A DNA stretch of 29,719 bases from Thermocrinis sp. (lineage in GTDB: Bacteria > Aquificota > Aquificia > Aquificales > Aquificaceae): contig JAEMPM010000148.1 of NCBI GenBank assembly GCA_022759285.1, positions 1 through 29,719 of the forward strand, given 5' to 3'. The notes under the pieces are model-generated. The model saw only the letters and a program-made list of their open reading frames with translations. It had not been told where the DNA came from and did no database searches. Both the position numbers and the translations under genes were made by a program. Positions 6,829 to 14,231 of the stretch are shown here, in pieces (position 1 is the first letter of the stretch; each line of letters starts with the position of its first letter).

Positions 6829-7482
6829 ATGCAATTTTTTCTAGATACAGGAAATGTAGATGAAATAAGGCAAGCTTTAGAATGGGGCATACTGGATGGC
6901 GTCACCACCAACCCAACCCTTATAGCTAAGACAGGAAGACCCTTTATGGAGGTTGTAAAGGAAATACTGCAGTTGGTGGATGGTCCAGTTAGCTTGGAGA
7001 CGGTATCAAGGGATGCCAAGGGTATGGTAGAAGAAGGAAGAAAGCTGGCAGAGCTTGGTGATAATGTGGTTGTTAAAATCCCCATGACGCCGGAAGGCAT
7101 AATAGCGGTTCAGGAGCTTGAATCTGAAGGAATACCCACTAATGTTACCTTGGTCTTTTCTCCCACTCAGGCACTTATTGCAGCAAAGGCTGGAGCTACC
7201 TTTGTATCCCCATTCGTAGGTAGGTTGGATGATATCTCAAGCGATGGCATGAAGCTTATAAGGAATATAAAAACTATTTTTGACAACTATGGTTTCGATA
7301 CTCAAATAATAGTAGCGAGCGTAAGACATCCCATGCATGTGCTGGAGGCGGCGCTCATTGGGGCGGACATATGCACCATGCCCTTTGAAGTGATGAAAAA
7401 ACTCTTCCAACATCCGCTAACTGACAAAGGCATAGAACTTTTCCTCAAGGATTGGGAAAAAGTGCCCGGAAAACCCTTTTAA
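6829..7482 (+). CDS. tal: Small-type transaldolase
   Basis: This 217-residue transaldolase/fructose-6-phosphate aldolase family protein moves a dihydroxyacetone unit between sugar phosphates in the non-oxidative pentose phosphate pathway. MQFFLDTGNVDEI carries the conserved Asp6, GVTTNPTLIAK the Asn, and VVVKIPMTPEG the Schiff-base Lys83. Residue 57, in VSLETVS, is glutamate. E. coli fructose-6-phosphate aldolase has glutamine there, so transaldolase is the better call (family knowledge, not tested here). Strong AGGAGGT lies before the ATG. It follows the disulfide oxidoreductase closely. The aspS -10 box begins seven bases after its stop. Confidence 0.93.
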   Translation: MQFFLDTGNVDEIRQALEWGILDGVTTNPTLIAKTGRPFMEVVKEILQLVDGPVSLETVSRDAKGMVEEGRKLAELGDNVVVKIPMTPEGIIAVQELESEGIPTNVTLVFSPTQALIAAKAGATFVSPFVGRLDDISSDGMKLIRNIKTIFDNYGFDTQIIVASVRHPMHVLEAALIGADICTMPFEVMKKLFQHPLTDKGIELFLKDWEKVPGKPF

Positions 7483-7488
7483 ATCCCT

Positions 7489-7494
7489 TATAAT
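7489..7494 (+). promoter_or_regulatory. -10 box of aspS
   Basis: TATAAT at 7489-7494 lies nine bases before the ATG at 7504, directly after the transaldolase stop. Its position supports the ATG rather than the TTG at 7498 as the start, and suggests a leaderless aspS-mazG transcript. Confidence 0.55.
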
Positions 7495-7503
7495 CTTTTG
7501 CTT

Positions 7504-9303
7504 ATGATTAAGCGAACCAAATACTGCGGACAAATATCCCAAGAGGACTTAGATAAAGAGGTTGTTCTCTGCGGTTGGGTACATAGGATCAGAAACCACG
7601 GAGGGGTGGTCTTCATAGACCTAAGGGACAGAGAGGGTATAGTGCAGGTGGTGGTGGAGGAGCTAAGCTCTCCCTCCGCCTACGAAGTGGCAGACAAGCT
7701 GGGCTCAGAGGACGTTATATGTGTAAAGGGCATCGTCAGGAGAAGACCACCCGGTACAGAAAACCCAAAGCTAAAGACAGGATACTTTGAAGTTGTGGCA
7801 AACTATGTAGAACTCATAAACAGTGCAGAACCTTTGCCCTTTCCGGTGAATGAAGAGACGCCCATCTCAGAAGAGCTAAAGCTAAAATACAGATACTTGG
7901 ATCTTAGAAGGGAAAGCATGAAAGAAAATCTCCTCTTCAGGCACAAGGCTTATCAGATAATAAGAAAGGTCTTTGTGGAGAACGGCTTTGTGGAGGTGGA
8001 GACGCCCTTCTTGACCAAATCTACGCCAGAGGGAGCAAGGGACTTTATAGTGCCCTCAAGGTTGCATCCAGGTAAGTTCTACGCTTTGCCACAGTCTCCT
8101 CAGCTCTTTAAACAAATTCTTATGGTTGCGGGCTTTGACAGATACTTTCAGATCACTAAATGTCTGCGAGATGAAGATTTACGAGCGGACAGACAACCCG
8201 AATTCACCCAAATAGACTTTGAAATGTCCTTTGTGGATGAGGAGGATGTTATAGCCATCACAGAGCAGTTGATAAAGACCCTCTTTGAGGAACTTTTGGG
8301 AGTTGAGGTAAAAACACCTTTTGAAAGGCTAAGCTACCAAGAGTGCATGGAGAGGTTCGGTTCTGACAAACCCGACAGAAGGTTTGGCTTGGAGCTTGTG
8401 GAACTTACAGATCTTTTCAAAAACACCGAGTTTAAAGTGTTCAGAGATGTCATAGAAAAGGGTGGTGTAATAAAGGCTATAAACTTTAACTTGGGAGAGC
8501 TTTCAAGGAAGGACCTGGATGAGCTTACCAAGTTTGTTCAATCCTTGGGGGCAAAGGGCTTGGCATGGATAAAGGTCGAAAAGGACAAGCTAACCTCCCC
8601 TATAACCAAGTTTTTAAAAGAGGAAGAGATCAAGGGAATCCTTGAGAGGACAAAGGCAAAGCCCGGAGATACCATACTATTCTCCGCAGATAAAAGGGAG
8701 ATGGTTTATAAAATTCTTGGGAATCTAAGACTTCATCTTGCTAAACTCTTTAACCTTCAGCAAAAGGACCGTTTTGACTTCCTCTGGGTAGTAGACTTTC
8801 CCCTAATGGAGTGGGACGAAGAAGAGGGCAGGTTTGTGTCTTTGCACCATCCCTTTACCTCTCCAAGGGAGGAGGATATTCCGATCTTACAAAAAGCCCT
8901 GGAAACCGAGGATTTGGAAGAGAGGAAAAGGCTTGTGCATTCGGTAAGGGCGAGGGCATACGACCTTGTTATCAATGGCTATGAAGTGGGTGGTGGCTCC
9001 ATTCGGATCCATCGTAGGGACCTTCAGGAGCTAGTTTTTAAACTTTTAAACATATCTCCCTTAGAGGCGGAGGAGAAGTTTGGCTTTCTTTTGAGTGCTT
9101 TGAGCTTTGGAGCACCGCCCCATGGAGGTCTTGCCATAGGCTTGGATCGCCTGCTTGCCATAATGCGTGGGTTGGAATCAATAAGGGATGTTATTGCCTT
9201 TCCAAAAACCCAAAAAGGTATATGCCCTCTAACGGGTGCGCCTGATTATGTGTCTCCCAAACAGTTAAAAGAAGTGCACATAAGAACAGTGGAATACCAA
9301 TGA
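7504..9303 (+). CDS. aspS: Aspartyl-tRNA synthetase, probably non-discriminating (Asp/Asn)
   Basis: This class II synthetase of 599 residues is bacterial type. It has an N-terminal OB-fold anticodon domain (GWVHRIRNHGGVVF), motif 1 and 2 regions (VETPFLTKSTPEGARD; FQITKCLRDEDLRADRQPEFTQ), the bacterial insertion domain and motif 3 (GGLAIGLDRLLAIM). His32 (RNHGG) and Gly84 (RPPGTENP) match the His/Gly pair of non-discriminating AspRS. Discriminating E. coli-type enzymes have leucine at the first site. This predicts mischarging of tRNA-Asn followed by GatCAB amidation, as known in Aquifex. The frame opens at a TTG at 7498, but I prefer ATG 7504. Its stop overlaps the mazG start by ATGA. Confidence 0.97.
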   Translation: MIKRTKYCGQISQEDLDKEVVLCGWVHRIRNHGGVVFIDLRDREGIVQVVVEELSSPSAYEVADKLGSEDVICVKGIVRRRPPGTENPKLKTGYFEVVANYVELINSAEPLPFPVNEETPISEELKLKYRYLDLRRESMKENLLFRHKAYQIIRKVFVENGFVEVETPFLTKSTPEGARDFIVPSRLHPGKFYALPQSPQLFKQILMVAGFDRYFQITKCLRDEDLRADRQPEFTQIDFEMSFVDEEDVIAITEQLIKTLFEELLGVEVKTPFERLSYQECMERFGSDKPDRRFGLELVELTDLFKNTEFKVFRDVIEKGGVIKAINFNLGELSRKDLDELTKFVQSLGAKGLAWIKVEKDKLTSPITKFLKEEEIKGILERTKAKPGDTILFSADKREMVYKILGNLRLHLAKLFNLQQKDRFDFLWVVDFPLMEWDEEEGRFVSLHHPFTSPREEDIPILQKALETEDLEERKRLVHSVRARAYDLVINGYEVGGGSIRIHRRDLQELVFKLLNISPLEAEEKFGFLLSALSFGAPPHGGLAIGLDRLLAIMRGLESIRDVIAFPKTQKGICPLTGAPDYVSPKQLKEVHIRTVEYQ

Positions 9304-10049
9304 CTCCCTTTGAGGAGCTTTTAAAGATAATGGAGAGCCTGAGGGAAAAGTGCCCTTGGGACAGAAAGCAAACCCACGAAAGCTTAAAGAAGTATGCGGT
9401 TGAAGAGGTTTATGAACTTTTGGACGCCATAGACAGCAAAGACGATCAGAAACTGAAGGAAGAACTCGGAGATGTACTGTTGCAGGTGGTTTTTCATAGC
9501 CAAATTGCAAAGGAGCGTTCAGCCTTTGATGTGTGGGATGTTATAAAGGCGTTGAATAAAAAACTTATAGACAGACATCCCCATGTTTTTGGGTGTGAAA
9601 GTGCGGAGGAGGTGTTAAATAGGTGGGAGGAAAAGAAAGCTAAGGATAGAGAAAGCATTCTGGATGGAGTGCCGAGGAGCCTTCCTGCCTTAATGAGGTC
9701 CCAAAAGCTCCAAGACAGAGCAAGCCTTGTTGGCTTTGACTTTGAAAGCATAGAACAGGTTTTTGAAAAGATAGCGGAAGAGCTACAAGAACTGAAGGAG
9801 GCAATTCAAAGGGGAAATAAGCGGGATGTAGAGCACGAAGTTGGAGATCTGCTTACTGCTGTGGTGGAGTTGGCGAGGTTTTTAAAGGTGGATGCGGAAG
9901 AGTGTCTGCAAAAGGCAAACGACAGGTTTGAAAAACGCTTTAGATATATGGAAAAAAGGGCAAAGGAGATGGGAAGGGAACTAAAGGATATGACTTTGGA
10001 GGAGATGGATAAGCTTTGGCTGGAAGCAAAAAACTTTGATTACGAATAA
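9300..10049 (+). CDS. mazG: Nucleoside triphosphate pyrophosphohydrolase MazG
   Basis: MazG hydrolyses NTPs and dNTPs to monophosphates and pyrophosphate, a cleaning and stress-related activity. The 249 residues contain two tandem MazG domains. The first has CPWDRKQTHESL, the EEVYELLDAI metal site and ELGDVLLQVVFHSQIA. The second has EELQELKEAI and HEVGDLLTAVVELARF. GVPRSLPALMRSQKLQDRA between them is typical. Its ATG overlaps the aspS stop by four bases, so translation is coupled. hpt follows after 11 bases, placing two nucleotide-metabolism genes together. Confidence 0.96.
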   Translation: MTPFEELLKIMESLREKCPWDRKQTHESLKKYAVEEVYELLDAIDSKDDQKLKEELGDVLLQVVFHSQIAKERSAFDVWDVIKALNKKLIDRHPHVFGCESAEEVLNRWEEKKAKDRESILDGVPRSLPALMRSQKLQDRASLVGFDFESIEQVFEKIAEELQELKEAIQRGNKRDVEHEVGDLLTAVVELARFLKVDAEECLQKANDRFEKRFRYMEKRAKEMGRELKDMTLEEMDKLWLEAKNFDYE

Positions 10050-10060
10050 AATTTAAATTC

Positions 10061-10585
10061 ATGCATATAAAAGGTAGGTCCCTCAGCCTTTTAATTCCAG
10101 AGGAGAAGGTAAAGGAGAGGGTCAAAGAGCTTGCAAAGGAAATAGAGAAAGATCTAGGGGAAAACTTTGTAGTGGTGTCTTTGCTTAAAGGTGCCTTTGT
10201 CTTTACCGCGGACCTTACAAGGGCGTTTTCTGTACCTGTAAAGGTGGATTTTATGTGGGTTTCAAGCTATGGTTCCTCTCAGGAATCTTCGGGCAATGTG
10301 CGTATCCTTCAGGACCTTTCTATGGATATAAGAGACCAAAAGGTGCTCCTTGTGGATGATATTTTAGACACGGGCTACACCCTAAGGAAAGTGGTAGAGT
10401 TTTTGAGAGAAAAGGAGCCCTCTGTGCTTAAGGTCTGCGTCTTGCTTGATAAAAAAGAAAGGAGGAAAGTGGAGTTCAGGGCGGACTATGTGGGTTTTGA
10501 AGTGCCAGATAAATTTTTGGTGGGCTACGGTTTGGATTGGGACGAAGAGGGTAGAAACCTAAGGGGAATATATGCGGTGGATTAA
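10061..10585 (+). CDS. hpt: Hypoxanthine (purine) phosphoribosyltransferase
   Basis: This salvage enzyme joins hypoxanthine or guanine to PRPP, giving IMP or GMP. The 174 residues include VVSLLKGAFVFTADLTR (PPi loop), VDFMWVSSYGSS (flexible loop) and the PRPP-binding VLLVDDILDTGYTL, ending with VGYGLDWDEEGRNLRGIY as in HPRTs. The ATG at 10061 lacks a ribosome site. A TAAAAT box at 10047-10052 lies eight bases upstream, so a leaderless start is possible besides read-through from mazG. Its 3' end overlaps the next gene by 14 bases. Xanthine activity cannot be judged. Confidence 0.94.
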   Translation: MHIKGRSLSLLIPEEKVKERVKELAKEIEKDLGENFVVVSLLKGAFVFTADLTRAFSVPVKVDFMWVSSYGSSQESSGNVRILQDLSMDIRDQKVLLVDDILDTGYTLRKVVEFLREKEPSVLKVCVLLDKKERRKVEFRADYVGFEVPDKFLVGYGLDWDEEGRNLRGIYAVD

Positions 10586-11390
10586 AGGAGTTTTAAAGAT
10601 AAAGGAGTGGCAAAAGAAGGAAAAGGCAAGGGAGTTAGAGCAGTTAAGGGCAAGGGCCCAAGCGTTAAGAGAGGAAATAGCCTCCCTTGAGGAGAGAATG
10701 GTAGAGCTCGAAAAGATCATAAAGCAAGCTTTCAGTTTTGAAAAGCTTATAGAATATAAAAGCCTTCTTTCTAAAAAAAATGAGCTTGAAAGAACTTTGA
10801 AAGAGCTTGAGAAGGAAGCTGAAAAGAAGAAGGATGAACTAAAGCTTATATACAAGGACATGAAGGCGGTGGAAGTAGTAAAGGGAAAGTTGGAAATGGA
10901 GATGAGAAGAAAAGAATTTTCTCTTGAGATGCAAAGGTCGAACTTTCTCCAGCTTATAAAAAAACTCCTTGTATTTTTGCTTGTCTTTCCTTTGATCTCT
11001 TTTGACCAGAGTGCTCTTCAGAAGAAGGTAAAGGCAAAGAATGAGGCAAAGGTAGAAAGCGAGTTGAAAGCTATTTCCAAAGATCTGGAGGAAAAGTTAA
11101 AGAGGTTAGAAGAGGAAAGAAAAAAGCTTGAGGAACTCAAAAAGGTAGAATCCAAAAAGGAAGAGGTTTCTCCCGATTTTCAAAAGCTAATTGCTATCTT
11201 CAATAAGGCAGATCCTGACGAAGCGGGAGCTATAATGAACAACATGGATCCAGACCTTGCTGCGGAGATCCTTCTGAACCTAAAAGCAACTCAATCAGCT
11301 GCAATCCTGTCTGCTATGGATTCCCAAAAAGCAGCACAGGTCTCTCAGATAATGGCTCGCAAGAAGGCTCAATTTAAAAAAGCCCCCTGA
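10572..11390 (+). CDS. Apparent fusion of flagellar FliJ-like chaperone and MotE/YlxF-like protein
   Basis: The 272 residues divide into four parts. Residues 1-125 form a charged coiled coil resembling FliJ, the chaperone of the flagellar export apparatus. Residues 129-144 (LIKKLLVFLLVFPLISF) are one membrane segment. Residues 150-198 are a second coiled coil. Residues 200-265, with ADPDEAGAIMNNMDPDLAAEI and SAAILSAMDSQKAAQV, resemble the MgtE-N-like domain of MotE/YlxF proteins (COG3334). In Bacillus, fliJ and ylxF are neighbouring genes. Here they form one open frame with no stop. Lysines before the membrane segment predict FliJ inside and the MotE part outside, which suits both roles. AGGGGA precedes the ATG. 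An internal ATG at residue 120 could also start a separate MotE. The FliJ assignment rests on shape and context. Confidence 0.68.
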   Translation: MRWIKGVLKIKEWQKKEKARELEQLRARAQALREEIASLEERMVELEKIIKQAFSFEKLIEYKSLLSKKNELERTLKELEKEAEKKKDELKLIYKDMKAVEVVKGKLEMEMRRKEFSLEMQRSNFLQLIKKLLVFLLVFPLISFDQSALQKKVKAKNEAKVESELKAISKDLEEKLKRLEEERKKLEELKKVESKKEEVSPDFQKLIAIFNKADPDEAGAIMNNMDPDLAAEILLNLKATQSAAILSAMDSQKAAQVSQIMARKKAQFKKAP

Positions 11391-11398
11391 CGGGGGCT
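11375..11398 (-). terminator. Rho-independent terminator of groESL
   Basis: AGCCCCC, loop, GGGGGCT followed on the minus strand by six T residues, just after the groEL stop. The hairpin covers the last codons and stop of the convergent FliJ-MotE gene, whose TGA lies in the loop. The plus-strand side lacks a good T-tract. Confidence 0.85.
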
Positions 11399-11405
11399 GG
11401 TTATG

Positions 11406-13046
11406 TTAATCCAGGTCAGACATTTCCGGAGAGGTGGGTACTTTGTCCTTCTTTTCCTCGGGTATTTCTGCTATCAGAGCTTCTGCAGTTAGCATGGTTC
11501 CAGCTACGGATGCTGCGTTCATTAGAGCGGTTCTTACCACTTTGGTTGGGTCTATTATACCCGCTTCTACCATGTCCTTGTATTCACCGGTTGCTGCGTC
11601 AAATCCGTAGTTTACACCCTTTTCCTTTCCAAGGGCGATCACCTTTTCAAGAACCACGTATCCTTCAAAGCCTGCGTTGGCAGCTATTTGCCTGAGTGGT
11701 GTCCTGCATGCCTTCTTGATTATGTCCACACCGATCTGTTGATCAGGATTATCTACCTTTAGGTTGTCCAAAGCCTCAGAAGCCCTTACCAACGCAACAC
11801 CACCACCAGGCACGATACCTTCTTCTACAGCAGCCTTGGTAGCGTGCACTGCGTCTTCTACCCTTGCCTTCTTTTCCTTCATTTCTGCCTCAGTGGCAGC
11901 TCCGACCCTGATTATGGCAACGCCACCAGAGAGTTTTGCCAATCTTTCTTGGAGCTTTTCCCTATCGTAATCAGAGGTGGTCTCTTGAATTTGTTTCTTG
12001 ATTTGTTCTATCCTTGCTTGTATTGCTTCCTTGGAACCTTTACCACCCACTATGGTGGTGTTATCCTTATCTACTATTACCTTGTCTGCCTTTCCGAGCA
12101 TATCAAGGGTGACGCTTTCAAGCTTAATACCGAGTTCTTCAGTGATAGCAGTTCCACCGGTGAGTATAGCTATGTCTTGGAGATAGTCCTTCCTCCTTTG
12201 ACCGAAACCAGGTGCCTTTACTGCACATGCCCTTATTACACCCTTTATGTGGTTCACTACCAATGTTGCCAAAGCTTCTGCTTCCACATCTTCCGCTATT
12301 ACGAGGATGGGCTTTCCTGCCCTGACAACTTGTTCAAGGACTGGTAGCAAGTCCTTTACGTTGGAGATCTTCTTTTCGTATATGAGGATGTATGGTTCTT
12401 CGAGGACACATTCCATCTTATCGGGATTGGTTATGAAGTAAGGAGATAGATAACCTCTGTCAAACTGCATACCTTGGACTGTTTCCAAGGTGGTTTCCGC
12501 AGACTTGGACTCCTCTACGGTGATCACACCATCCTTTCCAACGGCTTCCATAGCATCTGCGATAATCCTTCCTATGGTTGGATCATTGTTTGCGGACACG
12601 GTTGCAACTTGCTCTATTTCCTTCCTACCGGAAACAGGTATGGAAAGTTTCTTGATCTCTTCTACCACTACGCTTACCGCCTTGTCAATACCCCTCTTGA
12701 CATCCATTGGGTTGGCACCGGACGCTATTGCCTTCAATCCTTCTGTGAAGATCGCTTGTGCCAAGACTGTTGCGGTGGTGGTACCATCTCCTGCTATGTC
12801 GGCGGTCTTGGAGGCAACTTCCTTCACCAGTTGAGCACCCATATTTTCATAGGGGTCCTTTAGCTCTATTTCCTTAGCAACAGTTACACCGTCCTTGGTA
12901 ACTAAGGGTGAACCCCACTTCTTTTCAATGATTACTTCCCTTCCCTTTGGACCAAGGGTAACTTTTACAGCATTGGCAAGCTTATCTACACCAGCTTTTA
13001 GCTTAGCTCTTGCATCTTCTCCATAAATTACCTTCTTTGCTGCCAT
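11406..13046 (-). CDS. groEL: Chaperonin GroEL (60 kDa)
   Basis: This ATP-driven double-ring chaperonin folds cytosolic proteins together with GroES. It has 546 residues with the full signature: MAAKKVIYGEDARAKL, VTLGPKGREVIIEK, KDGVTVAKEI, the ATP motif AGDGTTTATVLAQAI, VEEGIVPGGGVALVRA and AASVAGTMLTAEA. The C-terminus ends PTSPEMSDLD and has none of the Gly-Gly-Met repeats that line the cavity floor in many GroELs. AAAAGGAGGTG precedes the ATG, and groES ends 21 bases upstream. Regulation is by the strong promoter upstream of groES; I see no CIRCE operator. Confidence 0.99.
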   Translation of the reverse strand: MAAKKVIYGEDARAKLKAGVDKLANAVKVTLGPKGREVIIEKKWGSPLVTKDGVTVAKEIELKDPYENMGAQLVKEVASKTADIAGDGTTTATVLAQAIFTEGLKAIASGANPMDVKRGIDKAVSVVVEEIKKLSIPVSGRKEIEQVATVSANNDPTIGRIIADAMEAVGKDGVITVEESKSAETTLETVQGMQFDRGYLSPYFITNPDKMECVLEEPYILIYEKKISNVKDLLPVLEQVVRAGKPILVIAEDVEAEALATLVVNHIKGVIRACAVKAPGFGQRRKDYLQDIAILTGGTAITEELGIKLESVTLDMLGKADKVIVDKDNTTIVGGKGSKEAIQARIEQIKKQIQETTSDYDREKLQERLAKLSGGVAIIRVGAATEAEMKEKKARVEDAVHATKAAVEEGIVPGGGVALVRASEALDNLKVDNPDQQIGVDIIKKACRTPLRQIAANAGFEGYVVLEKVIALGKEKGVNYGFDAATGEYKDMVEAGIIDPTKVVRTALMNAASVAGTMLTAEALIAEIPEEKKDKVPTSPEMSDLD

Positions 13047-13067
13047 GGCTTCACCTCCTTTTGGTTT

Positions 13068-13361
13068 TTATTCAAGGATTGCTAAAACTTCATCTTCAGA
13101 CATTATGAGATACTTTTCACCATCAAGCTCTACTTCTGTACCTGCGTACTTGTTAAAGATCACCTTGTCCCCCACCTTTACCTTTAGGGGGGCTATCTCA
13201 CCGTTGTTTAGACGTTTACCCTCTCCTACCGCCACCACTTCTCCGATTTGAGGCTTTTCTTTGGCTGTATCGGGTATGATTATTCCTGATGCAGTTCTTT
13301 GTTCTTGTTCTTCTTGCCTTTTAACTACGATCTTGTCGTAAAGGGGTTTCAACTTTGCCAT
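13068..13361 (-). CDS. groES: Co-chaperonin GroES
   Basis: This 97-residue lid of the GroEL chamber has LKPLYDKIVVKR, the mobile loop around EQRTASGIIIPDTAKEKP, GEVVAVGEGKR and VGDKVIFNKYAGTEVELDGEKYLI. The frame could begin with GTG at 13370. I choose ATG 13361 because the GGAGG of the ribosome site then lies eight bases away; it would abut the GTG. It is the first gene of the groES-groEL operon, behind a consensus promoter. Confidence 0.98.
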   Translation of the reverse strand: MAKLKPLYDKIVVKRQEEQEQRTASGIIIPDTAKEKPQIGEVVAVGEGKRLNNGEIAPLKVKVGDKVIFNKYAGTEVELDGEKYLIMSEDEVLAILE

Positions 13362-13397
13362 GTCTTCCACCTCCTTCTTAGGGTTTTACTAATAGAT

Positions 13398-13426
13398 ATT
13401 ATATTAACATCCTGCACCTTTGTCAA
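13398..13426 (-). promoter_or_regulatory. groESL promoter, perfect TTGACA-17-TATAAT
   Basis: On the minus strand TTGACA (complement of 13421-13426), a 17-base spacer and TATAAT (complement of 13398-13403) match the primary sigma-factor consensus at every position. The start point should fall near 13391, giving a leader of about 30 bases with AGGAGG. No inverted repeat of the CIRCE type and no sigma-32-type elements are visible. Confidence 0.9.
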
Positions 13427-13469
13427 GGGGTTTTGTTTAAAAAATTAAGCATAGAAGACTAAGATTTCA

Positions 13470-13505
13470 TAATATCAGTATACGCATATTTTTGCGTGCT
13501 ATAAT
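13470..13505 (+). promoter_or_regulatory. Extended -10 promoter of the CDP-alcohol phosphatidyltransferase gene
   Basis: TGCTATAAT (extended -10, hexamer 13500-13505) lies eight bases before the ATG at 13514, so the mRNA is probably leaderless. A short inverted repeat, ACGCA-TATTTT-TGCGT, sits just before the box and could be an operator. That role is a guess. Confidence 0.5.
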
Positions 13506-13513
13506 TTTCCCAA

Positions 13514-14005
13514 ATGGCAAATTACATAACCCTCTTTAGATTCCTGCTGATCTTTCTAACTGTACCTTCCATCTTGAATCAACATCACAAGTTAGCCTTC
13601 CTTTTGATTCTTCTGGGAGCCCTCAGCGATTGGTTGGACGGAGACACTGCCCGGAAAAGGAACGAAGTCAGCAAATTGGGTGTTCTCCTTGACCCTTTCG
13701 TGGATAAGGTCTTTGTACTCTCCTGTCTTTCTGCCTATCTCTATCTTGGGCAAGTTTCTCCCTACGCCTTTATCCTTTTGCTAATAAGGGAGCTTTACAT
13801 ATCATTTTTGAGAAGCTTTGCAGTGGAAAAGGGCTACCTTATGAGTGCTTCCTTTCTTGGTAAGCTTAAAACCTTTGCAGAATTTACCACCTTGGTCTTG
13901 TTTGCTCTAGGTAGCCCTTTGGGCACCCTTGTGCTTTGGATTTCAATCCTTTTAGCTTACCTCTCTGCCTTAGACTACACCCTTAGCCTTTTGAGGTGCT
14001 TTTGA
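13514..14005 (+). CDS. CDP-alcohol phosphatidyltransferase (PgsA-like)
   Basis: This membrane enzyme joins an alcohol to a CDP-activated lipid. The 163 residues contain the full family motif D-G-x2-A-R-x8-G-x3-D-x3-D (LDGDTARKRNEVSKLGVLLD plus PFVD) near residues 43-66, and at least four hydrophobic helices. It best resembles phosphatidylglycerophosphate synthases, but it is short, and the alcohol (glycerol-3-phosphate or another) cannot be read from sequence. No ribosome site is present; an extended -10 box lies eight bases before the ATG. Its last 23 bases overlap tail-to-tail with a small gene on the other strand. Confidence 0.88.
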   Translation: MANYITLFRFLLIFLTVPSILNQHHKLAFLLILLGALSDWLDGDTARKRNEVSKLGVLLDPFVDKVFVLSCLSAYLYLGQVSPYAFILLLIRELYISFLRSFAVEKGYLMSASFLGKLKTFAEFTTLVLFALGSPLGTLVLWISILLAYLSALDYTLSLLRCF

Positions 14006-14144
14006 CCTGTATAACTACCTGCGCTTTTTGGAGAAGGGGAGAGTTTTCCTCTCCTTCGCAAAGGGCTACCACCAAGCCCCTCTTTATTAGTCTATCTTCC
14101 AACTTTTTGGCTAACTTTCTGTCCTTTACTATCAGCTTTCTCAT
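13983..14144 (-). CDS. Small conserved-looking protein, 53 residues, unknown function
   Basis: This short minus-strand gene begins MRKLIVKDRKLAKKLEDRLI and ends QVVIQVKSTSKG. I do not recognise it. It is supported by a near-perfect ribosome site, AAAGGAGGT, eight bases before the ATG at 14144. Its codons look like those of its neighbours (AAG, ATA, GAG), and it almost fills the gap between two plus-strand genes. The predicted layout is a basic N-terminal helix, then a strand (GLVVALCEG), an acidic turn and a final strand (AQVVIQVK). It has one cysteine, and no signal peptide or membrane segment. A CATAAT box upstream with a weak -35 is a possible promoter. Its TAA lies inside the phosphatidyltransferase gene. 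Confidence 0.72.
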   Translation of the reverse strand: MRKLIVKDRKLAKKLEDRLIKRGLVVALCEGEENSPLLQKAQVVIQVKSTSKG

Positions 14145-14215
14145 TTCTTCCACCTCCTTTCAACTTAAGAAATTATGCAGTGTGTGTTAAGAAATGGTTA
14201 AGTTCGAAGGTTTTG

Positions 14216-14221
14216 TATAAT
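14216..14221 (+). promoter_or_regulatory. -10 box of reverse gyrase
   Basis: TATAAT at 14216-14221 is ten bases before the ATG at 14232, with no ribosome site between. The expected transcript has a leader of only a few bases. I find no good -35. Confidence 0.5.
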
Positions 14222-14231
14222 CTTTAACTAA

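Noticed and set aside
7498..7503. TTG start for aspS
   Set aside because: It falls four bases after the -10 box; the ATG two codons later fits both promoter and family.
11510..12863. Several plus-strand frames inside groEL
   Set aside because: Shadows of a strongly coding gene; composition is Ser/Pro/Cys/Tyr rich with no start signals.
13371..13513. CIRCE or other heat-shock operator before groES
   Set aside because: No TTAGCACTC-N9-GAGTGCTAA or similar inverted repeat is present in the gap.
13996..14190. Plus-strand frame of 64 codons between the phosphatidyltransferase and reverse gyrase
   Set aside because: No ribosome site, and it mirrors the better supported 53-codon minus-strand gene.
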